Shown piece after piece: positions 25,987 through 34,403 of a DNA stretch of 64,000 bases; positions within the stretch are counted from its first letter, which is position 1; each line of letters begins with the position of its first letter. Under the pieces are notes generated by a model that worked only from the letters and a program-made list of their open reading frames with translations, searched no databases and was not told the DNA's origin. Source of the DNA: UBA3006 sp031401235 (GTDB lineage: Bacteria; Actinomycetota; Acidimicrobiia; Acidimicrobiales; Ilumatobacteraceae); the NCBI GenBank assembly GCA_031401235.1, contig JANNRJ010000028.1:1-64000 (forward strand). The letters run 5' to 3'. The translations under genes were made by a program, and so were the position numbers.

Positions 25987-26991
25987 ATGGCTCGTGACCT
26001 AGCGATCGATCTTGGCACGGCCAACACCTTGGTGTATATGCAAGGTCGGGGAATTGTCATCAATGAGCCATCGGTGATTGCGGTGAACCGTCGTACCGGG
26101 GAAGTTCTTGCTACTGGACAAGAAGCGTGGGAGATGATCGGTCGGACACCTGGTTATATCGTCGCTGTGCGCCCACTACGGGGCGGAGCCATCACTGACT
26201 TTGAAATTACGGAAAAGATGATTCGATTGTTGCTGCAGCGAGCCGGTGTGTCGCGTTTCTCCCGTCCAAAGGTTCTCATTTGTGTTCCGTCAGCGATCAC
26301 CGAAGTAGAGCGTCGTGCAGTCACCGATGCTACCCGTCGAGCCGGAGCGGCCGACGCCCAACTTTTGGAGCAACCAATGGCGGCTGCCATTGGCGCCGAT
26401 CTGGCGATTAATGAACCGGTTGGCAATATGGTCATTGACATTGGCGGTGGCACCACAGAAACTGCAGTCATCAGTCTTGGCGGGATTGTTGCGTTGGAAG
26501 CAGTTCGCGTCGGAAGTTTTGATATTGATGCCGCAATACAAACCCATGTGCGAAAAGAGCATGGTCTTGCCATTGGCGAGCGAACTGCCGAAGAAATCAA
26601 GATCAGCATTGGTAGTGCGATTGCGACTCCAGAGGACCGAGATGCGGAAGTGCGCGGTCGTGACCTAGTCACTGGATTGCCAAAGACGGTGGTTCTCACC
26701 TCTCTGGAAATACGCGGAGCCATTGAAGAAGTTGTCAAACAAATGATCGACTCGGTCGTGCGTTGTCTTGCCAGTGCTCCACCCGAACTTTCTCAGGATT
26801 TTCTTACTCGCGGCATGTACCTAGTGGGCGGTGGTGCACTGCTACGCGGTTTTGCACAACGCATCGAACGCGACACCCAAGTGCCGGTAAACATGTCGGA
26901 CCAACCGTTGGAAGCAGTCGTGCTTGGGGCCGGTCATTGCGTTGAGAACTTCGGTGCACTGCGCGGAATGTTCATGGAATCGCGGCGCTGA
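25987..26991 (+). CDS. mreB: Rod shape-determining protein MreB
   Basis: A protein of 334 residues with the actin fold. Phosphate 1 is AIDLGTANTLVY, connect 1 includes LLEQPMAAAIGADL, phosphate 2 is MVIDIGGGTTETAV and the adenosine motif YLVGGGALLRGF. The EGIGT-like IPVMREB blocks match the standard 335-345 residue family. MreB filaments guide side-wall peptidoglycan synthesis. It is not followed by mreC/mreD here: the next gene is convergent. It is instead coupled to moaE and a small membrane protein. Confidence 0.95.
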   Translation: MARDLAIDLGTANTLVYMQGRGIVINEPSVIAVNRRTGEVLATGQEAWEMIGRTPGYIVAVRPLRGGAITDFEITEKMIRLLLQRAGVSRFSRPKVLICVPSAITEVERRAVTDATRRAGAADAQLLEQPMAAAIGADLAINEPVGNMVIDIGGGTTETAVISLGGIVALEAVRVGSFDIDAAIQTHVRKEHGLAIGERTAEEIKISIGSAIATPEDRDAEVRGRDLVTGLPKTVVLTSLEIRGAIEEVVKQMIDSVVRCLASAPPELSQDFLTRGMYLVGGGALLRGFAQRIERDTQVPVNMSDQPLEAVVLGAGHCVENFGALRGMFMESRR

Positions 26992-27006
26992 GAGTCATTT
27001 TGATCG

Positions 27007-27891
27007 TCAGTGCGTGGCACGAATCAAACCTTCCTGGACGACGGTGATAACCAATTCACCCTGTCGAGTAAAAATTGAACCACTTGCCAAGCCGCGGGCG
27101 TTGGATGTTGAGATTGAGGCCTGGTCATAGAGCATCCACTCATCGGCTCGGAACGGTCGATGAAACCACATTGCGTGGTCGATACTTGCCATTTGCAGTC
27201 CACCATCTGACCACGAAATTCCATGAGGAAGAAGAGTCGTGTCTAGCAGTGTCATGTCGCTTGCATAAGTGACTATGCAAGCGTGCAATACCTCATCGTC
27301 GGGCAATGATCCGTCGGCCCGCAACCACACTCGTTGACCAAGTTGCCGATTTCCACCGCGGGAAAACGGATCATTGTCGACATAACGTAGATCGATTGGT
27401 CGAGGTCGGTCGTACCACTCCCCAAGCTTTTCTTTGTGAGGAGCCATCCGCGTCGTGAAATCCGGTAGCAACTCAGGTTGAGTTATGTCGGCGGGCATCA
27501 CTATCTGGTGCTCAAGTCCATTTTCCCGATTCTGGAAGCTTGCCTGCAGGTTGAAGATCACTTTGCCATGTTGAATCGCCACCACGCGTCGTGTCGAGAA
27601 ACTTCGCCCATCACGAATGCGGTCAACCTCATAGAGAATTGGCACGCCGGGGTCGCCCGGTCGCAAAAAATAGGCGTGCAAGGAATGGACATGTCGGCCC
27701 GGTTCATCAATAGTTCGTGAAGCCGCAACCAAGGCTTGTCCTGCAACTTGACCACCGAACACTCGCTGACGATTTTCGTCAGGCGACCGACCACGAAAAA
27801 TGTTTTGCTCGATTGGTTCAAGATCCAGCAAATTGACGAGATCGCTAAGCGCAGTCGCCGGTGCCGATTCCGGTGTTTGTATTCGAACCAT
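27007..27891 (-). CDS. tesB: Acyl-CoA thioesterase II
   Basis: A protein of 294 residues from the ATG at 27891; the frame is open further but would run over the divergent glucosidase start. It has a double hot-dog fold: the first half contains RVFGGQVAGQALVAASRT and HSLHAYFLRPGDP, the second ASIDHAMWFHRPFRADEWMLYDQ with the catalytic Asp, and GLASGSIFTRQGELV. TesB hydrolyses medium- and long-chain acyl-CoAs to free fatty acid and CoA. It ends 15 nt from the mreB stop (convergent). Confidence 0.93.
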   Translation of the reverse strand: MVRIQTPESAPATALSDLVNLLDLEPIEQNIFRGRSPDENRQRVFGGQVAGQALVAASRTIDEPGRHVHSLHAYFLRPGDPGVPILYEVDRIRDGRSFSTRRVVAIQHGKVIFNLQASFQNRENGLEHQIVMPADITQPELLPDFTTRMAPHKEKLGEWYDRPRPIDLRYVDNDPFSRGGNRQLGQRVWLRADGSLPDDEVLHACIVTYASDMTLLDTTLLPHGISWSDGGLQMASIDHAMWFHRPFRADEWMLYDQASISTSNARGLASGSIFTRQGELVITVVQEGLIRATH

Positions 27892-27946
27892 AGTTCCATG
27901 TTGCCAGTAAATGCTGGGTGCAGTGTGTGCGCTACGGTAATTTTCT

Positions 27947-29170
27947 GTGAACTCCCCAATACACGCCGATACTTTGGCAAAATTTCCGCACGGGTTCACC
28001 TGGGGTACGGCTACGGCCGCCCACCAAGTTGAAGGCGGCAATTGGAACAACGACTGGTGGGATTGGGAACATCGGCCGGGTACACCATGCATTGAGCCCA
28101 GTGGCGACGCGTGCGATCACTTCAATCGGTATCCGCAGGACATTGCGATGTTGGCGTCACTTGGTTTCGACAACTATCGATTCAGCGTGGAATGGAGCCG
28201 AGTTGAACCGGAAGAAGGAGAATTTTCGATTAATGCGCTCGATCATTATCGACGCATGGTGGAGTCGTGCCGTGAACATGGGATAACACCGGTAGTCACA
28301 CTGCATCATTTTACGACACCGCGCTGGGTCGCCCAGTCCGGTGGGTGGCTTAACGACACCACTGCCGATTTGTTCGCTCGTTATTGCCAACGGGTTGCCA
28401 CCCATCTGGGAAGAGATGTTGGACGTTGGTGCACGATCAACGAGCCCAACATGGTCTCCACTATCGGATATTTGCTCGCTGGTTTTCCACCGGGTAAATC
28501 TGACCGAACAATGCGAGCCAAATGCAACGAGGTATTTGTCTTGGCTCACAAAAAAGCGCGCCAGGCCGTGAAAAGTGTTTCGTCGGCTCCTCTTGGTCTC
28601 ACCTTGGCAATGCAAGAATTTCTCATTGATGCGCCGGAAAACGAGCGCGTTCAGGCCGAAACCAAGCGAGATTCCGCGTGGGCAGGACTTGAAGATCCAT
28701 TTTTTGAAGCGGCCAGAGGAGATGACTTTTTTGGTGTTCAAACGTACACCAGACAGTATTTCGGTTCTCTTGGTCGCGTAAAGCCATCGACTGATACTCG
28801 AGTCACGATGATGGGGTACGAGTTTTGCCCCGAGTCTCTGGAGGGCTGCATTCGTCGAGCATGGGAGCACACTGGACATGTCCCGATACTTGTCACCGAA
28901 AACGGAATTGCCACCACCAATGACCATGAGCGAATTGAATATGTTCACCACGCTTTAGAGGGTGTTTTGCGTTGCTTAAGTGATGGAATTGATGTGCGTG
29001 GCTATACATACTGGAGCTTGCTCGACAACTTTGAATGGGTCTATGGATACAAACCAACGTTTGGTCTCATTGCTGTAGATCGATCAACGCAACAACGAAT
29101 GCCAAAGCCGAGTGCCAGCTGGCTTGGTAAAGTTGCGCGGGCCAATGCCCTGCTGCCAATGGTTCAGTGA
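27947..29170 (+). CDS. Glycoside hydrolase family 1 beta-glucosidase
   Basis: A protein of 407 residues with a GTG start. It is a GH1 TIM barrel: FPHGFTWGTATAAHQVEG at the N-terminus, acid/base E166 in TINEPN, nucleophile E318 in VTENGI, and the YWSLLDNFEWVYGYKPTFGL C-terminal block that binds the sugar. No signal peptide is seen, so it works in the cytosol on imported or internal beta-glucosides. It is slightly shorter than the usual 440-480 residues. Its stop overlaps the start of the next methyltransferase gene (TGATG). Confidence 0.93.
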   Translation: MNSPIHADTLAKFPHGFTWGTATAAHQVEGGNWNNDWWDWEHRPGTPCIEPSGDACDHFNRYPQDIAMLASLGFDNYRFSVEWSRVEPEEGEFSINALDHYRRMVESCREHGITPVVTLHHFTTPRWVAQSGGWLNDTTADLFARYCQRVATHLGRDVGRWCTINEPNMVSTIGYLLAGFPPGKSDRTMRAKCNEVFVLAHKKARQAVKSVSSAPLGLTLAMQEFLIDAPENERVQAETKRDSAWAGLEDPFFEAARGDDFFGVQTYTRQYFGSLGRVKPSTDTRVTMMGYEFCPESLEGCIRRAWEHTGHVPILVTENGIATTNDHERIEYVHHALEGVLRCLSDGIDVRGYTYWSLLDNFEWVYGYKPTFGLIAVDRSTQQRMPKPSASWLGKVARANALLPMVQ

Positions 29171-29811
29171 TGAGTCTTGAGCCCGCTCTTCGCGCAATCG
29201 CAATTGCCACCAAAGGCTTCATGCCCGGTGAAGAAGGCGATGCATTATTTGACGCCGCGTGCGCCGGTGGAACGACACCGCCCGGTCAAGTTTTTGTCGA
29301 AGTTGGCTCCTATTGCGGACGATCAACTGTGTGGTTGGGTGCTGCGGCGCGAATCGCTGGCACGACCCTGTTCGCCGTCGATCATCACGGAGGCTCGGAA
29401 GAGAATCAGGTCGGTTGGGAATGGCACGATCCGACACTTATTGACGACACGACCAAGCGCATCAACACACTTCCATTTTTTGAACACACCATCGCCAGTT
29501 GTGGACTAGGTGATGTAGTGCAAGCCATTGTTGGAGTTTCGTCATCGGTCGCATCAACTTGGTCAAGACCGATCGCATTTCTGTTCATAGACGGCGGACA
29601 TGGAACCGATATCGCCCGTAACGATTATGAGTCGTGGACTCCACACGTGGTAGTCGGTGGATGGTTGGCAATTCACGATGTGTTTAGCGATCCAAAATTT
29701 GGCGGACAAGCACCCTTTGAGCAGATCTACGTACCTGCCATTCGTAGCGGTAAATTTGTTGAAATATCCGCAACTGGTTCGTTACGAATTTTGCAACGAA
29801 CTAGTCGATAA
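29170..29811 (+). CDS. Class I SAM-dependent methyltransferase-like (Methyltransf_24)
   Basis: A protein of 213 residues from the ATG at 29170 (GTG at 29167 adjoins). The Rossmann-type glycine loop is FVEVGSYCGRSTVWLG, followed by an acidic strand end LFAVDHHGG and a metal/substrate region AFLFIDGGHGTDIARNDYESWTPHVVVGGWLAIHDV. This is the pattern of Methyltransf_24 proteins, often found with sugar or cell-wall glycan genes. It is coupled to the beta-glucosidase and convergent by 11 nt with the alpha/alpha-toroid gene. The acceptor is unknown. Confidence 0.8.
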   Translation: MSLEPALRAIAIATKGFMPGEEGDALFDAACAGGTTPPGQVFVEVGSYCGRSTVWLGAAARIAGTTLFAVDHHGGSEENQVGWEWHDPTLIDDTTKRINTLPFFEHTIASCGLGDVVQAIVGVSSSVASTWSRPIAFLFIDGGHGTDIARNDYESWTPHVVVGGWLAIHDVFSDPKFGGQAPFEQIYVPAIRSGKFVEISATGSLRILQRTSR

Positions 29812-30856
29812 CTTCCGGTGTGAGAAACAGATGGCTAGTTGCCGTTGCCCCAGCAATAGCATCCGCGGCAATGATCACTGCCGCACCTGTGTAGGCACTG
29901 CGTTCATCGGCAGGAAAGATAATTTTATCTGGATAGACGATTCCGGTGTAGTACGAACCATCTTCGCTGCGGTGAGGGCGAGTCCATGAGAGAAGTTCTC
30001 GCGCGGTATCGATATCGCCGATAGCGACGTGAGCCACTGCGCACTCTGCAGTTTCGGCGGCCGTTACCCAGCGTTCATCGCTCACGCAGCGGACCCCTCG
30101 ACCATCAATCACAAATTCGTCCCACCGTGCGGCCAGACGATCCTTGGCCTCGGCTCCAGTGAGTGCACCGGTAAGGACGGGGTAATACCAGTCCATTGCC
30201 CAACGATGTTTTGGCTCAAATGCGTTCTGATCGGTGCGAATGACATGGTCGATCACATCAGCGGCCGTTCGCCATTCTGGTTGCGGGTCGCCGATCACGG
30301 CGCCTAAGTTTGCAGCGCACTGCAAGGCATGGCGAATTGATGATGACCCGGTGAGGAGGGCATAGTCCCAAGGTTTGCTTTCAACTTCTCGCGCCCACAA
30401 AATAGTTCCATCTGGGCGGCGCATGTTTAGTACCCAGTTGATTGCGCGTTTTACTGTCGGCCACATATGGCCAACAAACTCAATGTCGTTACTCAATAGC
30501 CAATGATGCCAAATTCCTGCCCCGATGTAGGCACATACGTTGGTGTCAAGTTTGCAATCTTCGATTGAGCCATCGGGTCGGTAATAATTGAACCAACTTC
30601 CATCACGACGTTGCTGATCGACCAACCACTGATAGGCCCGTTGGGCATTGTCGTGCAAGCCCATGATGTCGAGAGCCATCGCCGTTTCGACATGATTCCA
30701 CGGATCGCAGTGTCCATGTGAAAACCACGGGATCATTCCGTTGGCGAGTTGTAGTGTCGCGATTGATTTCGCTGTTTGCGTCAGTTCATCGTGGGAGACG
30801 ATCCCGGCGAGTCGGTCGTCGAAACTGAATTCATTGGACTGCGGTTCAGCCGACAT
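29801..30856 (-). CDS. Alpha/alpha-toroid protein (prenyltransferase/squalene cyclase-like)
   Basis: A protein of 351 residues built of repeated helical units with W-, D- and G-rich turns (MIPWFSHGHCDPWNHVETAMAL, QQRRDGSWFNYY, MRRPDGTILWAREVESKPWDY, EPKHRWAMDWYYPVLTG). This fits an (alpha/alpha)6 barrel such as prenyltransferases, terpene cyclases or GH15-like glycosidases. Automatic pipelines often call such proteins prenyltransferases, but no DDxxD or DxDD motif is apparent. It is the last gene of a reverse-strand run after a GT4 glycosyltransferase and a methyltransferase, and may act on the same glycan or lipid. Confidence 0.65.
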   Translation of the reverse strand: MSAEPQSNEFSFDDRLAGIVSHDELTQTAKSIATLQLANGMIPWFSHGHCDPWNHVETAMALDIMGLHDNAQRAYQWLVDQQRRDGSWFNYYRPDGSIEDCKLDTNVCAYIGAGIWHHWLLSNDIEFVGHMWPTVKRAINWVLNMRRPDGTILWAREVESKPWDYALLTGSSSIRHALQCAANLGAVIGDPQPEWRTAADVIDHVIRTDQNAFEPKHRWAMDWYYPVLTGALTGAEAKDRLAARWDEFVIDGRGVRCVSDERWVTAAETAECAVAHVAIGDIDTARELLSWTRPHRSEDGSYYTGIVYPDKIIFPADERSAYTGAAVIIAADAIAGATATSHLFLTPEVID

Positions 30857-30857
30857 C

Positions 30858-31598
30858 TCAGTTGTCGATCACTTTGACGGCAATTGGTTTTTGCGAATAC
30901 ACCACGTAGCTCTTTCCCAAAACCGGGCTCAATACCTTGTCCAATATCCGAATGCTGCGCGGTCCAGAAACAATCTCCCACTCCAAAAACTTTTTATAGG
31001 CATTGACCAAACGGTGATCCTGGCGTGCCGGACCGACGGCACAACGTAACCACCAGTAAGGGGAATGTAAGCCATGGGCACGATGCGTCCCGCGAAGAGC
31101 GAGTCCAGAAGCGCGAATCTTCGACTTCAATTCCGACGCGCTGTAGATGCGTACATGACCACCGGGAACGAACGGCGCATGGTATTCATCGGAAAGCATC
31201 CAATTAATTTTTTCCGGAAACCATGATGGCACCGTCGCAGCCAATGTTCCACCGGGTCGAAGTACCCGTGACAATTCGCGTAAGGCCCGCACATCATCAG
31301 GCACGTGTTCGAGCATCTCGGAGGTGATGATGCAGTCAAATGACGATTCGCGAAATGGAAGGTTTGTCGCATCACCACGTATAACTCCAGCGAGGCGATC
31401 GGCATTGATTTCACCGGCTTGAGCCATTGCTGCAAATGTCGCCCGAGTAGCGGCAACCTCTTCACTGGCGTAGTCCAGAGCAACAACTCGTGCACCGCGC
31501 CGTGCGGCTTCATAGGCGTGACGACCAAACCCAGATCCGGCATCGAGAAAGAGAGTGTCAGAATTAATTTGCAGGCGATCGAATTCGACAGTGAGCAT
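30858..31598 (-). CDS. SAM-dependent methyltransferase (UbiE/Methyltransf_11 type)
   Basis: A protein of 246 residues from the ATG at 31598; the frame opens upstream but would overlap the glycosyltransferase. Motif I is LFLDAGSGFGRHAYEAARRG, the acidic strand end is VVALDYA, motif II FDCIITSEMLEHVPD and motif III RVLRPGGTLAATVPSWFPE. The C-terminal region has several Trp/Tyr residues (HSPYWWLRCAVG). It sits 7 nt after the GT4 gene and 1 nt before the toroid gene, so the three are surely co-transcribed. It probably methylates a sugar or lipid carrier product. Confidence 0.88.
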   Translation of the reverse strand: MLTVEFDRLQINSDTLFLDAGSGFGRHAYEAARRGARVVALDYASEEVAATRATFAAMAQAGEINADRLAGVIRGDATNLPFRESSFDCIITSEMLEHVPDDVRALRELSRVLRPGGTLAATVPSWFPEKINWMLSDEYHAPFVPGGHVRIYSASELKSKIRASGLALRGTHRAHGLHSPYWWLRCAVGPARQDHRLVNAYKKFLEWEIVSGPRSIRILDKVLSPVLGKSYVVYSQKPIAVKVIDN

Positions 31599-31605
31599 TG
31601 GACTA

Positions 31606-32907
31606 CTAATTTCCTCGACGCTTTTTCGAATTATGGGGCATCGCCAAAACTTCTCGATATTGCTCAACGGTTAGTGCGGCACAACGGCGCCAACTCCATC
31701 GCTCCACAACTCTTTTTCGTCCGGCGGCTCCGACACGTTGGCGAAGTAACGGATCATCCAGACCGCGCCGAATTGTGGTCGCCAATCCATCAACATCACC
31801 GGGCGCGCAAGATAGAACTGTCTCGTTGTCGTTACCTGTGACTTCGGGTAGAGCACCGCCAGTTGTGGCGACCAGGCAGATTCCAGTTGACATTGCTTCG
31901 ATCGCCGGGAGACTGAATCCTTCGTAGAGACTTGGGACAACTGCAAGTTCACTTTCGGCATACAACTCGACGATCCGTTCGTCGGAGACACCCGAGACAA
32001 AACTGATGCAATCTCGCAATCCAAGTTCGTCGATGAGTTCGGCGCTAGCGCCCTTTCGTGCCTTTCCGATGATTGTCAGATGCACGTCGCGTTCGGTTCG
32101 CAACTTGGCAACCGCCTCAAGTAAGTAGGACAGACCTTTCAACGCCACATCGGCCGAAGCCGTGGTGATGAGATGAGATTTCTTGCGCGTGATGTGCGGC
32201 AATGGGGTGAATAAATCGGGATCGACACCGACATGGACGAGTCGCATCCGATCAAGGGATACTCCCATATCGGTATGTATGTCGTGAATAGAGTTTTCGC
32301 TGACCACAACAATGCGCGGGAGTTTGCTGGCTACCTTGCCTTGCATTTTAACGAAAGAATACCAACGACCGATTCCTCGACTCTTCCAAAAGGTTTCAGC
32401 GTGTTCCATTTCAAGTTTGCGGTCTTTGGTAATCGGGTGATGGAGCGTTACAACGGTAGGTATTAACTTTTCAATTTTCAGAATCCCGGTTCCCAGACAT
32501 TGATTGTCGTGAACTATGTCAAAGTCCCCGGTGCGAGATCGGAGTGCACGGTAAGCCCGAATGCTGAATGCGAGTGGCTCACCAAATGTTCCCTTCATCA
32601 GCTGAAGCGCTTCAACGATGTTTGGCCAGTCATTGAGCTCCCAGTAGGCAGGAAAACGGCCAGGATGTTCGTCATTGAAAATGTCGAGACTCGGCAATTC
32701 GTGCATTGGGATTCGCGGATCCAATATCGGATACGGCTGACCGCCATAAACCTCAACATGGTGCCCTAAATCGGCAAGGGCCTTTGTTAAGTGTCGCGTG
32801 TATACGCCTTGGCCACCAACATGGGGCTTGCCTCGATATGTGAGATATGCAATGCGCAGAGGACCGTTGGAGTCAACAGCCGTGTCAACAACCTTGGTCA
32901 TAGGCAT
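31606..32907 (-). CDS. Glycosyltransferase family 4
   Basis: A protein of 433 residues. The N-terminal domain has RIAYLTYRGKPHVGGQGVYTRHL (acceptor-side glycine loop). The C-terminal domain has HLITTASADVALKGLSYLLEA and the E-x7-E block SLYEGFSLPAIEAMSTG that binds the nucleotide sugar, followed by TGGALPEV. It is a retaining transferase, probably acting at the cytoplasmic membrane face on a lipid or polysaccharide acceptor. It follows lnt by 20 nt and starts the GT4-methyltransferase-toroid trio. Confidence 0.92.
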   Translation of the reverse strand: MPMTKVVDTAVDSNGPLRIAYLTYRGKPHVGGQGVYTRHLTKALADLGHHVEVYGGQPYPILDPRIPMHELPSLDIFNDEHPGRFPAYWELNDWPNIVEALQLMKGTFGEPLAFSIRAYRALRSRTGDFDIVHDNQCLGTGILKIEKLIPTVVTLHHPITKDRKLEMEHAETFWKSRGIGRWYSFVKMQGKVASKLPRIVVVSENSIHDIHTDMGVSLDRMRLVHVGVDPDLFTPLPHITRKKSHLITTASADVALKGLSYLLEAVAKLRTERDVHLTIIGKARKGASAELIDELGLRDCISFVSGVSDERIVELYAESELAVVPSLYEGFSLPAIEAMSTGICLVATTGGALPEVTGNDNETVLSCAPGDVDGLATTIRRGLDDPLLRQRVGAAGRKRVVERWSWRRCAALTVEQYREVLAMPHNSKKRRGN

Positions 32908-32927
32908 GTCACTCTACCTGCGGGTAA

Positions 32928-34403
32928 TCATGCCTTCTTTCGTCGACTGCCGAAGAGAATCAGTCCGACGGTCAGCACCAGCATTAGCAAAATTAACGGC
33001 CGATCACCGAGTTTCGAATATGGCGTCGATCCTGAACGAAGTGGAACGTCAAAGTAAATCACGCGCTGTTCACTTACATTCGTGCGCTCATACAGCGAAC
33101 CGTCCGGACTGATCACACCTGAAAATCCCGTAGTTGCTATTTGTACTAACCATCGCCCGTTTTCGATTGCTCGCAGCCGCGATGCGGCAATTTGTTGCGA
33201 TTGTAAAATCGTGCCGGTGTAACTAGCGCCATTGGTTGGGTTGATAATGATTTGTGCGCCGTGCTGAATACCTTCGCGAACTCGACCTGCAAAAAAATCC
33301 TCCCATGAAATTGCGACGGCCATCCGAACTCCAGCGACGTCAAGTACCGCAATGTCGGTGCCGGCGAGAGCATCACGTGGTACCAAATGAACGGGCGCAC
33401 CAAGGCTCTTGAGGATGCTACGAAATGGCATGTACTCGCCGAACGGCACGCGTTTCACCTTGTCGTAGCGATCGGTAATCGATCCATCGGTTTGCACCAC
33501 TACTTGAGCATTGATGAAATGCCGCGCAGTGAAGTCTTCGGTTATTCCAACTATGAATGGTGCGTTTAGTCGGCGCGCTTCGGTGGTGATTTCATCGAGT
33601 TCAGTACTGGTTGAGAATTGCGCCACATCGATAACATTTTCTGGCCAAATCACCACATCAACTTCATCGCTTGGTGCGATTGATTGGGTGGCGGCGAGAT
33701 GTCGTTCAACGACATCTCGAGAGTTGGTGCTGATTCCCTGAGTGCCTTGTGGTCCGCCGCCCTGGACGGCCGCGATTCTCAGGGTTACTCCGGTTTCCGA
33801 ACCATTTGAGGTTTGAGTCGAAACAATTGCAAATCCAAGAGTGATCGCCAATGCAACAACCAAACGGCCGAACCTCGGTCGGCTGAGAAGAAAGCCAATC
33901 TGGAACACAAACCATGTCAGCAATAGGGGACCACCAAGACGCGCCAAGGTTGCAAATGGTGAGTCCGCCTGACCAATAGCAAGACTGGCGAGTGGAACTC
34001 CACCGAAGGGGAATGAAAATCGCAATGCTTCGACAAGAGCGTGTAGGAGCGGCCCGGTGAGTGTGCGGCGGGAAGTCTTCGAGCAAATGAACGCCGCCAA
34101 ACCATGGAACGCCCCATACAGAAGTACTGCGCCGATATAACCAGGTGCGGTGAGAAACCACATCCAGGCCATGCCTGGTGCAAACCAACCAATTGCAAAC
34201 GTTGTGCCGAGTACGAATTTGGCTATTGGGCGATCAATATTTTTGCCGAGTGCAACAAAAATGGCAACTCCGAGAAAAGCGCATGGCCACCATCCCCACG
34301 GCGGAAGACTGAATGCCACAAGTCCACCGGCAAGCAACACTCCGACAAGTCGCCACGGCCCTATGTCCGCATTACTTGGTGAGCCTGCAATCCGCCGTTT
34401 CAC
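32928..34403 (-). CDS. lnt: Apolipoprotein N-acyltransferase-like protein, Cys replaced by Ser
   Basis: A protein of 491 residues from the GTG at 34403, overlapping the hemG stop by 4 nt. The N-terminal half has about 6-7 membrane helices; the C-terminal half is a nitrilase-fold domain; a last helix precedes SRRKKA. The triad would be E255 (WPENVID), K315 (YDKVKRVPFGEY) and a Cys in the I-C-Y/W-E motif, but residue 366 is Ser (AISWEDFF, codon TCA). Lnt moves an acyl chain through a thioester on that Cys to the N-terminus of lipoproteins. Either a Ser version works in this lineage or activity is lost. Confidence 0.85.
   Translation of the reverse strand: MKRRIAGSPSNADIGPWRLVGVLLAGGLVAFSLPPWGWWPCAFLGVAIFVALGKNIDRPIAKFVLGTTFAIGWFAPGMAWMWFLTAPGYIGAVLLYGAFHGLAAFICSKTSRRTLTGPLLHALVEALRFSFPFGGVPLASLAIGQADSPFATLARLGGPLLLTWFVFQIGFLLSRPRFGRLVVALAITLGFAIVSTQTSNGSETGVTLRIAAVQGGGPQGTQGISTNSRDVVERHLAATQSIAPSDEVDVVIWPENVIDVAQFSTSTELDEITTEARRLNAPFIVGITEDFTARHFINAQVVVQTDGSITDRYDKVKRVPFGEYMPFRSILKSLGAPVHLVPRDALAGTDIAVLDVAGVRMAVAISWEDFFAGRVREGIQHGAQIIINPTNGASYTGTILQSQQIAASRLRAIENGRWLVQIATTGFSGVISPDGSLYERTNVSEQRVIYFDVPLRSGSTPYSKLGDRPLILLMLVLTVGLILFGSRRKKA

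Noticed and set aside
27892..28092. N-terminal extension of TesB
   Set aside because: It would overlap the divergent GH1 start and encodes unrelated residues; the ATG at 27891 gives a typical TesB.
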